Source of the DNA: Tetraselmis striata
Taxonomy: Eukaryota > Chlorophyta > Chlorodendrophyceae > Chlorodendrales > Chlorodendraceae
Assembly: GCA_006384855.1 (NCBI GenBank)
Contig: VCJN01002132.1
Span: 1 to 64,000 of the forward strand
DNA: 64,000 nucleotides
Direction of reading: 5' to 3'
The notes below the pieces were generated by a model. That model was not told where the DNA came from. It saw nothing but the letters and a program-made list of their open reading frames with translations, and made no database searches. Below, piece by piece: positions 1 through 9,668 of this stretch (position 1 is its first letter; every line of letters starts with the position of its first letter). A program made the position numbers and the translations under genes.

Positions 1-415
1 ATTCCCGGGGATTTTTGCCTCATATATCATAACTTGTGATCCTTAACGCCTTGTCATACTTAGCCAGGCACCTACCATCATCCATGTAGCGCACCCTATC
101 CTATCCATCATCGGCGGGTAATCGTGGACGGTTCCGCGTGCACAATTAACATGACGACCCGGAAATATATAAAGGAGGGGAAGCGGGGAAGTTATAGGTG
201 ACGAGGGGAAAGAGCTGGGCAAGGTAAGAGTGCGACGTTCTCATCCGCGTGGCGCGATGGTTTCCACCACCACCACCACCACCACCACCACCGCCACCAC
301 TCCGGTATTGCGAGGCGCAGAGATAAGCCCAAACACTCTTGGCGCTGCAACTAAGTATGATATAGAGTTATGGGGTAGTTACATGGGGTAGAGTCGAGTG
401 AAGGTAAATTTCAAA
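1..415. other. gene-free left edge with CCA triplet repeat
   Basis: No credible coding exon is visible. The only structure is a short CCA/CCG triplet run at about 264-297. The stretch ends where the B2 terminus of element N1 begins. Confidence 0.6.
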
Positions 416-508
416 ATTTCAAACATGCAATCGGGGCTGGTTTTTGCCAAAAAGTGCGATGTTTTACACGAAAGAAGTGTCATTTTATGGCTAGGAAGGC
501 TCAGCAAA

Positions 509-537
509 GGGGGGGGGGGGGGGGGGGGGGGGGGGGG
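509..537 (+). repeat. 29-nt G homopolymer in N1 B2
   Basis: Uninterrupted G run. It lies where the B2 segment of sister element N2 has mixed pyrimidine/purine sequence, so it looks like an expansion within this copy. Confidence 0.9.
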
Positions 538-2443
538 AGCATGCAAGGCGGGAACGGAAAACGGGAGGGTGCCGCCGAAGGCAGCGAGCTGGAAGAGGGC
601 AGGCGAGCGGGCGGTGGCTGTTGTCTTAAGTAGCTCCCCCGCCGGGAACGTAGAGCTCGCGGGCGATGGGGCAACCCATACCGAAACCCATTGGCACCGG
701 TAAAACTAAATCGATTGAAACCACCAGCAGACCGTACGAGTTGCACTAGGACAACTAAATTGTTGGGAAATACCCCATAATCTAGTTCAGAACATTTCAA
801 ACATGCAATCAAGTCTGGCTTTGCCAATTACACGCGATTAGTTTACGACGATGACTGCGAGCGCGTGGGCAGTCGGCAGGCTTGCTGGCCAATACAAACG
901 AAGCCATAAGATGTAGTCTTGAGCAGTTATTCTAGAGGGGTCTACCGCCGAGAGGACGTACATGAACCTCGATTGAGGCGCATGCGCAGAACAGACGTGG
1001 ATGGGTGATGTCGGCGTCGGCGGACGTTGGAGCGACATCATAGACCGGACGCGTTATTGCGAAATCCAAGCGCCATGCAACAATTGCCACGCGCAGCACG
1101 GACCGGAACTGTAGTAAGGTAGGGCAGGTCGGCAACGAGTGCCCCGCAGAGAGGCACAGATAGGTCGAGTATGGGCTGCGCGAGCGGGCGCGCGAGCGTG
1201 CCGCGTATAGCTAGCTGAAATACGGAACGTTGTACGCGACGCGACGGCGGTAACTTTGCACATCTGCCGGGGGTGTACATTACGAGCAATAGGGGTGGAT
1301 ACGTGACGCCGCGCGACGACGGCGGTGTACGACCACTGCCACCACCATGGGCGGTCGCCGCACGAGGGGCGGCACCTGAAACGCATAACGCATCGGGGCT
1401 CGGGCACATGGAACCCAATGTGGCCGTGCCGCCGTACCGGTTTTGAGGTGTGTAGGGCTCGGTTCCCGGCGAGGTGGCATAAGACCCGCCGACGCGGTAA
1501 GTCGTCGTTGCGGGTCTCGCTTCGCGGAGTGTGGCAAGGCGGCCAGCTCTGATGCACAAGCAACGGTTGCCGACAAGCTCACAAGTTGCAGACCTACGAT
1601 GACGCCACGAAACGCATAGGTCGCGCGAAGTGGCGGAGCTGCCCCCCGGCGGGCAGCTCTTGATGCCAAAGGTGGGATGTCGTGAAGTCGGGACAGGTTA
1701 GCCGGCGTCGAGACTTTGACAGCCTACGCCGGCCCGTCACGACGCCATTGTTGTCGGTACGGGTGTAATGACTACGAGGCGGCCGCCGCTGATGCATCAG
1801 CGACGGCCGCCGACGTTCTAAACCATACAAGGGTAGATACGGACACCACTAGACGTCGAGCACGCATGGTAGGAGACTTGCCCCTCGGCAAGCATCTCCA
1901 GGTTGTTGTCCTTGTGACGACGACGACGTTGCAATATAGGAAGCGCCGGAAACGCGACGAACCGACCCGAGCGGACGTCTCCCACTGCAGCCACGGCAAA
2001 CGTTATTGCTGCGGCACGGTTAGGGCGACGAAGGCAACGAGCCCCCTCAAAACACAGGCGCATGAGCGGTGCCATCCTCGTAAAACACCGATTAGTTACG
2101 TGCGTGGTTCGGGAAAACCACAACGTGCAACGACCGTCAATTCCACGACGCCCTCCTACTGTGAGGACAGAAGGACCGAGTTATTGAAGTATTTTGCGGG
2201 ATGGCAAACGGCAGCTTTGACGATACGGACGTCCTCGTCCTCCGTACGCGACGAATTGTTGCGGTAGCCATAGTTGTCGTCGTTGACAACCGTGACAAGC
2301 AGCGGCCATGGTATACCGAGCGCGTTCGCCCCACCTAACCTCAAGAGTTGTTCATTGCAAAAGGATACCCCCTACTGCTGCGGGAGCCCATTCACGAAAT
2401 AAAGCTTACATGCGACTCGACCTCGGGGGTTGAGGGACACCAA

Positions 2444-2467
2444 CCCCCCCCCCCCCCCCCCCCCCCC
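2444..2467 (+). repeat. 24-nt C homopolymer in N1 body
   Basis: Uninterrupted C run. The homologous position in N2 (58127-58134, opposite strand sense) has only eight G, so the tract has grown or shrunk between copies. Confidence 0.9.
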
Positions 2468-2607
2468 TCCCAATGGGGACCTCCAGCTATAATTTCATAT
2501 CGCCATATCGCCATAACTCCGCATCGCCACCCGGCAACGTCCCAACTGCAAAGCCAAGGCAAAACGGAAAGCAACTTCGGGCGCACGAGTCGTACAAAGC
2601 ACACTAT

Positions 2608-2651
2608 AGTGGTATAAATAAAGGTGTTGCAACACCTTTATTTATACCACT
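2608..2651. repeat. 44-bp perfect palindrome inserted in N1
   Basis: Reads AGTGGTATAAATAAAGGTGT and then its exact complement, meeting at TTGCAA. A second GTGGTATAAA-like block sits just to the right (about 2650-2665). The homologous stretch of N2 lacks it, so it is probably a small fold-back insertion. Confidence 0.8.
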
Positions 2652-3143
2652 TTATGTTTATACCACTACCATGTTTGTCGTTGCCAATGATGTAACGCAT
2701 GTACGTGGCATGACAACTCAGACACTACCGGGAAAAGGAACCTCGGTGCGGACTTGATCATCCTTTGCGACCCTTGGGCGCACAATAAGTACGCGAATCC
2801 GCTGCAGTAGGCAGCGAGCTGGAAGGTGGCAGGCGAGCTGGTGGTGGCTGTGCTAAGGAGCTCCCCGGCCGAGAACGCAGGGCTCACGAGCGCGACGTGG
2901 CAGCCCGTACTGAAACCGGCTAGTACCGGTACTACCTCAACCGGTTGAAACCACCCGCATGATGTACATGGTACCTGTACGGGTTGCACTAGGGCACTTT
3001 TATATTGTTATGGGAAACTACCCCATACATAGGTACCCGTATGTTAAAATAGTTTAGTTGCTGAGAACTTGACGGCGAAGCAGGGGTACGAAAGCAGATG
3101 AGAAGCGTCATCGCCGACTGCAGTATCAGCTCCAAACCAACAC

Positions 3144-4367
3144 ATGATCAACTCCCGTCCTTGCGTTGGCTCCTTGCCAGGCACAAACCAACTACTCGCA
3201 GCCGGCCGCCGGCCATGTTACGGAATTGGCCAGATTGGCATATTGAATCTACCCCGCCCTGACAGCGGCCGTCACGCAGCGGGTGGGTGGTTGCCGGTTG
3301 CGATGGCGTCGCCGGCGACCCGGCAGGACGAAGAGAGCGGCAGGTTCGTGTACATCGCTCTGCATCCGCTTGTCGTCCGCACCGGCCCCAGCGTATGCGA
3401 CAAGTGGCAAAGCGAGCTGGCCGTGGAGCCAGGGGAGAACATCGCCGCGGACCTCCGTAGACAAGACCGCACATCGGGCAAGCCGCACGGCCCGTTCCCC
3501 CGCCTCTCGGACGGCGACGGGTGGCTGTTCGAACGCAAGAGCAACAAGCGCATGACGATGGAGCCGCTGCTTGTCTCCACCGGCTTGTGGTGTTATCGGG
3601 TCGACAACGAGCGCGGTGGCTTGGCACTCCGCGGGCATCCCACCCGCAGGTCAGATCTTCACTGCGACCTAGAGCAATTGTTTCCCCACGACATGGTTTT
3701 TGGGGCCGATAGGAACGTGGAGGCTGGCGGTACCACCTTTGTGCGGGTGCAAGGAACCGCCGGGTGGTTATTCGAAACTATCGACGGGAAGCATACTCTC
3801 ATGCCGTGCGACCCAACAGTCGGCCATCCCGTGCCGACCAACCAGCAAGTTCGGACGCTGGTTGCCCAGCACAGGCTCACAGAGCTCCTGTTCAACGAGA
3901 CCAACCGCGTTATCAGCTTTGTGTCTCGGCAAACCGAGGAGGGCACCGTCCGGATACATGTGTACTACACCACCGGCACCGTCGGCACCTGCCTCGAGCA
4001 CCCAGGCCTGGGCCGCACACAAATTTACCGCCGCGGCTGCACACTTGAGCAGCTCGCGGAGATCATGTCCAACCCCCGCGCTCACACGGAGAAGGGCTAC
4101 TACAAGAGGGGGGCCGCCAGCGTGGGAGACGCCGCTCTTGTAACTGTGAAGGCGTTTATGGAGCTGTTCTCCTCGGAGGAGATGGCCTTGCGGTCGGAGC
4201 TTCGGGTCTTGGAGGAGGAGACGGCGGGCTTAGCAAAGCAGCGCGAGGTGGTGCTCCAGCTGCTACATGCCCGGGAGGCCGAGAGGGCGGCGGTAGCCAA
4301 AGCGCAACTAGACTCCTCGAATGAGCAGAATAAGGACGAGGCCAAGAGGAAGCGCGCTCGGCGCTGA
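3144..4367 (+). CDS. multi-domain SH3-like protein with C-terminal coiled coil
   Basis: Open frame of 407 codons from a true ATG; an internal ATG at about residue 53 is an alternative start. Two tandem beta-rich blocks (about 68-146 and 147-225) each end in a GWLFE[R/T] motif followed by a basic/hydrophobic tail, the pattern of bacterial-type SH3-like domains seen in many algal multicopy proteins. A third block (about 245-330) holds the short motif NPRAHTEKGYYKRG. Residues about 335-407 are a charged coiled coil ending in a KRKRARR basic tail. The frame stops exactly where a second frame of the same apparent gene opens (4334-5142), so the stop may be a frameshift. Function is not known; a structural or surface role is only a guess. 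It lies 108 bp outside element N1. Confidence 0.55.
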   Translation: MINSRPCVGSLPGTNQLLAAGRRPCYGIGQIGILNLPRPDSGRHAAGGWLPVAMASPATRQDEESGRFVYIALHPLVVRTGPSVCDKWQSELAVEPGENIAADLRRQDRTSGKPHGPFPRLSDGDGWLFERKSNKRMTMEPLLVSTGLWCYRVDNERGGLALRGHPTRRSDLHCDLEQLFPHDMVFGADRNVEAGGTTFVRVQGTAGWLFETIDGKHTLMPCDPTVGHPVPTNQQVRTLVAQHRLTELLFNETNRVISFVSRQTEEGTVRIHVYYTTGTVGTCLEHPGLGRTQIYRRGCTLEQLAEIMSNPRAHTEKGYYKRGAASVGDAALVTVKAFMELFSSEEMALRSELRVLEEETAGLAKQREVVLQLLHAREAERAAVAKAQLDSSNEQNKDEAKRKRARR

Positions 4368-5142
4368 GAAGACAGCGGAAGAGACCACAAAATGCGGAGC
4401 GGAAGAGGCGGGCTGCTCTAAGGGAGGCCAACCACCGTGGAACACGCGTGAAGTGGCTGTTGAGCGGAGATTACGACCACGATGAGCTTCTGAACGCTGA
4501 TGGCCTCGGAAGCGCAAGCTGCATCGCTCTTGGGGGTGGCTACTTTGTGTTGTGGAGTGGCGGGGAAAGCATGTACTGGGGCATCCCAAGGCTGCTTCGG
4601 CACACGATCACTAGCGGGCAAAAGAGTCTCCCTAAACCCGAGTACGTCGCCATCGGCCCGCAAAATTGGTACTATGTCAAGTTTGCTGCTGGGAAATCCG
4701 AATGAGCGGACCCGCCTGGGTTCACGGACGCCCTTCACGGCACCGAACGCGAGAGGTTCACAACGTCGCATTTGGACGGAACCGGTCCAATGGCTAGGAT
4801 ACATGCTACTCATCGGACGACGACTACTACAATGACCACTCAACATCTTCGATGGATATTGGTTCATTTTGTTCATGGGCGGTTCGTTAGAGTGGCGCGG
4901 AGACCTGCCGGGCGAGTTGGCCAGTCACTCTCTTTCACAAGACTTGGCGGTACTCCATCCGAGATGTGACACTCGGTCCGGACGGCGAGTGGTCCATTAT
5001 CTGGGACAACATGCAGTGGATTAGGGGCAACTTCAGCGGCCGCAAAAACAAGGCCATTGCAAAGCTGAAGAAACAGGGTAACAAGATTAGAATGATGTTG
5101 TTTGGGAATAACATACAATTGCTGATCCGTTTTAGTAGCTAG
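4334..5142 (+). pseudogene. frameshifted tandem W/G repeat tail of the preceding gene
   Basis: From 4334 a second frame continues the basic coiled coil and then gives a block containing GGYFVLWSGG and PEYVAIGPQNWYYVKFA, stopping at 4703-4705. Further repeat units follow in other frames: a REVHNVAFG unit near 4750, an FDGYWFILFMGGSLEWRG unit near 4850-4905, and an IRDVTLGPDGEWSIIWD unit near 4955-5010 that runs to a stop at 5140-5142. Such 45-50-residue repeats (V.lG..G.w.v...dG...w.G.lP) occur in tandem in many algal and stramenopile hypothetical proteins (my recollection). At least four frame breaks without convincing splice sites suggest decay, or less likely assembly errors. Confidence 0.5.
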
Positions 5143-7469
5143 CTGCCGATTGGGAACATGACAATGAATACATACATATGTTTAGGCTGGGCTGAATGGT
5201 GCGTGTTGGGACATCACCTCGTACAATCATGTGGTGTGGTCCTAGCCCCGGTCTAGACCGGTATACAAGCTCTACAATATCGGATGATGACATCCAAGTC
5301 CGATCGGCACCTTTTCCGAGCTTGATATCTCAACAGTAGGGCACACTATTCTGATGGCATGATGGAATGACCGCAAGTATTTAGTGGCCGAAGTAGAACA
5401 CCTCGAGATATGAAACAGTACCGAAAATTAAGGTGACGTACCGACCCAGTAGGGAAGTGTCATGTATGTATACAACTTGATATATTCGGCTTGGCCAAGA
5501 TACACATGCACTCATCAATACGCCTTCTCCACCCCACAAAAAACCTTCCTTGGTATGTTTTAACCGCAAGGCACTCCTTACATGCGCAGTACATCAAAGG
5601 CTCTCAATATGTTTGGCAGCATCGACACTACCACTTGGCAGGCAATAGTGACCGACCGCATAGACAGGCACCAAGTGTTGGAGCACAACTTCGAAGGAGA
5701 GACAACCCGAAGACCAGACGCAACCCTAATGAAAACCCATAGATCATGTTTATGGCTGGCCTTCGAAGGGCCTCAGGCTACGGGCGTGAAGCCGACCCTA
5801 CGCAGGTTCATGGAGTAGGGCCCTGAGACGGCTGGCCTGCGCAGTTTCCCGAACGAAGCTGGAATAAATGTCAATTTCTACGTACGAAAGCCCCATCTCG
5901 CAGAACCGGAAATCCACCCCACTTCTGCGGGAATCCATTTTTTCCACATGGCCCATTGTCTGCGATGATTTCCTGATACGAGTGGGTAAAGCTGACTGAG
6001 GGTTTCGCGGATTTTTCGCGGTGATGATCGCAAAACAACCAAAGGGTCAGCTTTGGCCATGCATAAATAGATGGAAATGGTAGTGCACCTGTGTCACAAA
6101 ATAAGCATACTCATAGGCAGTGGCGCTCGTCAGCTACCACAAAGAGGACTGCCATCAGAGCCTGCGCAATCGGCGTATATAGGCTTTTCATGATTAAAGA
6201 CCCAGGGATCCGAAATCAGTACGAACTGCCCCCATGCAAAACGGGAAGGCTAAGCCAAAGATTGACAGGGGGACAATGACGTAAATGGCGTATTTAACTT
6301 TTAAACTAACCCCTAAACTAAGCCTTAAACTAATCTTATATTTCCACGTGTCACCGGCAGAACAAATTTCTATTTTCCTAACGCACACGAATACTGCACG
6401 AACGAATCGCGGACGTGGATGCGCAACGTACGCCTCTCTGCCAAGTACCCGTATGTGGCAATCAATGGCGGACGCCGCAACCCAAGCACCCATGTGTGTA
6501 CAAAAAATGGAGAATTATGCATGCGTATGCAGGAGCAGCCATCACTGTGAGATATCTGCATGCATATCTTGTGAATGTCACGATGCGATGGTTAGCATAT
6601 ATCTCCTATGCGCTCATTTATGTACAGCACTGCGGATATATTCCCGCCCCAACAAAAAAACAACTTCACATACAACTGAATGTTTGCGCCCAATACCCGA
6701 CTCCATCCAAAATGCAAAGAAGAAAATCAGTCTATTTGCCCAACCCGTTATCGATAGGGCGTAGATGACTTTCTCATTGAAGTTCCCTCTAAAACGAAAT
6801 TTTCGACAATGCAAGGGCGCAATCCGATTCCCATTTTCAGTCCTGTTTCGTATACAGGAGCGACTTGGAAGCAATGTGACAGAGCAACTGACAATATGAC
6901 TTAACTGCTGTAGTGGACGTTTTCTATTGCCTATTCGGGTGGTTTCCTGATCGCCTTTTGCAGCTAGCTCATGTAACTATATATAACTTAACATACAGCC
7001 AGCTGATGGCACACCGAGCATTCCTGCATGCACGCGCCGCACGTCCCGGCGGCGCGCCCTGCGCCACGGTGTCGTGCTAGCCCGCCGCCAGCAATTTCCT
7101 CGAACAAGGCATGGGACACCAGCAAGCACACGAGAACACAGCCGAGTGCCCGCTGTGCAAGTGACGACTTGGCCGCAAACAAAGCAATGCTGGCTGCCCC
7201 GGAAGAAGGGGGGATATGACCATGGTTGCATGACCATGCCCGCGACTCGCTGTTAGAACCTTGACTTCGTTTAACAGGTACGGCGACTATTGCGCACATT
7301 CCCGGCTGCCTGTGAAAAACGGCAGCTACATTGGTTGTGTGATGCCACTGTTTCCTTCCCGGGGTTTCGGATCTACCTCGCTGTTTACTAATGTACAACA
7401 CCTGGGGGGGATACCATGTCCCCACTAGTTCGGCCGCCACGCCACATTACCGCAACTGCGCCCCAGCGC
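5143..7469. other. gene-free spacer
   Basis: No frame has recognisable protein features. The short open frames overlap on both strands without motif or splice support. It contains one short dispersed repeat (6903-6980) and the 3' flank of the minus-strand starch synthase gene. Confidence 0.5.
6903..6980 (+). repeat. LINE 3'-tail copy
   Basis: Shares an ordered set of blocks (TAGTGGACGTTT, CTATT.CCT, TTCGGGTGG, GGTTTCCTGA, CGCCTTT, CAGCTAGCTCATGTAAC) with the sequence just downstream of the LINE remnant at 20.2-21.2 kb (there on the minus strand) and with 37100-37185. It is best read as a 5'-truncated insertion that kept only the 3' untranslated tail. Confidence 0.5.
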
Positions 7470-9596
7470 TCAGTCATCTACCGACTCCGCCGCCGACTCG
7501 CTGCCTTCCGCCCCCCGCCCGCCGCCGCCCTCCCCGCCGCCCGCCATCATGCCCGCCAGCGCCGCCTCCCACTGCGCCGCCGCCGCCTCCCACGACACGT
7601 CCGCCGTCATGGCCGCCTCGCGCATGGCGAGGAAGCGGTCGCTGCCGTGCAGCGCCACCGCGTCGTCCAGCGTGTCCAGCAGCGCGCGCACCTGGGCGCG
7701 GTGGGAGGCCGGCCCGCGGCTGCTGAAGTCCAGGTGCAGGCCGTTCACCTGCAGGGGAGCGACAGGGAGGAGCCGGGTGAGCTCGTCCAACACCGCATTC
7801 GAAAGACTGCGCTCGGGCCAGCTACCCAGTCTATTAGGATGCAGGTGAGGCAGAAAGGAAAGGACGGGAAAGGAAAGGAAGTGAAAGGAAATGTCTTGTT
7901 TAGTTGGCTTTTCTTGAAAGAAAATTGACCGACACATCCGAGTCGCATTGGGAATCGATATCGGACAGCGCTAAGGGCATTGTTTGATTGGGTATTGCCC
8001 ATTCGTTCACGGAACGTTTACGTGCATTTGTTTAAAATAGATATCGACAGAGGAATGCAGACCGATGCACGGCGATGGCAACGCGTTAACGATTATTACG
8101 TACGCATTACTTATTGGGAGGAGTACAATGCGCATAGGTTTACCAGTATATCGTCCTGGTACAAGTGTCGTATCGACGCCGCGCAAACAAGCAAGCAAGG
8201 CACTCACTGGAATGCGAGCTTCCAACCTTGGGGCGGCGGCTGGGGGGGGGGGGGGGGGGGGCAGCGCGCAGGAATGCGGGCCCATTGGAACGGTGGCAGT
8301 AAAGACTTTAAACCAAAGGTACGGTGTCACATCAAGCTGAAAGCCGGTTACTGGCCGGCAGCTACATTGGTCTAATTTAGGGGACGGTCAAGAGAGGGGG
8401 AAGAAGGGGGGGGGGGGGGGGGGGGGCTCGCCTGCGGCTGCACGATGTCGCGGAGGCCGCCGACAGGGTTCACGATGGGGAGCGCGCCGTAGCGGAGGGC
8501 CGCCAGCGCCACAAGGCCGCACGGCTCCGAGCGGGATGGGACCAGCTGCAGGGGGGCGGCGGCTCGGCGGCGTCAGTGCCGAGGTGCGACCCAGCGCACT
8601 CAGGAGCCCTCCGCAATCGCTGCAATCAATGTGTTCCCGATGATGAAAGTAAAGAAAAGTTTGCCCCGGGACATCGGCCAAAGACGCTCCAGCGCTTGAC
8701 CTCGTGCGCCAATTGCAGTTGCAGGACTCGCATGGCCCGTAGACCATTGCCTCATTTTAACCAGAGCGGGCAGACGGGGCCTGTAACCAAGGTTATATGG
8801 GATGAATGTATATCTGAATGGTATGTATGTGTATGATGCATGAATGAATGCCACAACTTCCAATACATTGAGATGATAATAGATCTGGAAGTATGGCTTA
8901 TTGACATTAACATCCACACTAATGTCCAGCGGCGCTCGAGCAGCCCCCCCCCCCCCCCCCCGCCCTTCTTCCCTTCTTCCCTTCTCTCCCTGCACAGGGT
9001 GGCTACCCGGTAACAAGAAGCTCCCAGGTGAGCGGGCGATGGAGTTGCGGCAGGGCTACGCGCTCACCAGGTAGTCGGAGGCCGCAATGATGAGGTGCGC
9101 CAGGCCCTCGTCAAAGGAGGTCCGCCCAGCCGCAGCGCCCGGGAAGCTGGCGGCCAGCCCCTCCAGGCCTGCCTCCATCCAGGCCTCGCCCGCGCCCAGC
9201 GCCGCCAGCTGCAGGCGTGGCGGGGGCCGCTCCGGCGGGCCGCTGGCACGGGGCGGCAGGCAGCCCCCCGCCGGGGAGCCCAGCAGCTCCGGGAGGGCCG
9301 ACAGCAGGATGTCCACGCCCTTCTGCGGGTCCAGCCGCCCGACGAAGCCCACCAGCGGCACGCCCGGCAGCGGGTCCAGGCCCAGCGCGGCCTGCAGCGC
9401 CGCTTTGGCAGCGGCCTTGCCGGCAGCTGCTGTCGGCAAGGAATAGCGTGCCTGCGGGGGTAGCAGCGCGTCCGTGGCGGGGTCCCACTCGGAGGTGTCG
9501 AGGCCGTTGAGGATGCCCCTGATGGCCAAGAAGCAGCCATGCCATCAGCTGAACCGGGCCAGCGAGACGTGGAAAGACATTCATATCCATATATAT

Positions 9597-9668
<72 letters not shown>

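Larger units (their letters stand above)
416..3035 (-). mobile_element. N1: split-direct-repeat element without recombinase (TOC1-like)
   Basis: Read on the minus strand the order is A1 (about 2802-3035), body, B1 (about 794-827), A2 (about 571-793), B2 (416-570). B1 and B2 share the outer motif TTTCAAACATGCAATC followed by a CTGG..TTTTGCC-like end. The two A copies share the blocks GCAGCGAGCTGGAAG and TAGCTCCCCGGCC-like, but are clearly diverged. The body aligns with the body of N2 (57.9-59.7 kb) in inverse orientation, including a matching frame near 1600-1400 (LCVSW.H...C.LV motif). No reverse transcriptase, transposase or recombinase frame is visible. Chlamydomonas TOC1 is a known non-autonomous element with this terminal layout; placing N1 in that group is inference. 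Homopolymers of 29 G (509-537) and 24 C (2444-2467) lie inside. Confidence 0.72.

Noticed and set aside
9064-9540. 158- and 159-codon frames over starch synthase exon 4
   Set aside because: Shadows of the exon caused by high GC; only one frame gives [13 protein letters not shown] and VGFVGRLD.
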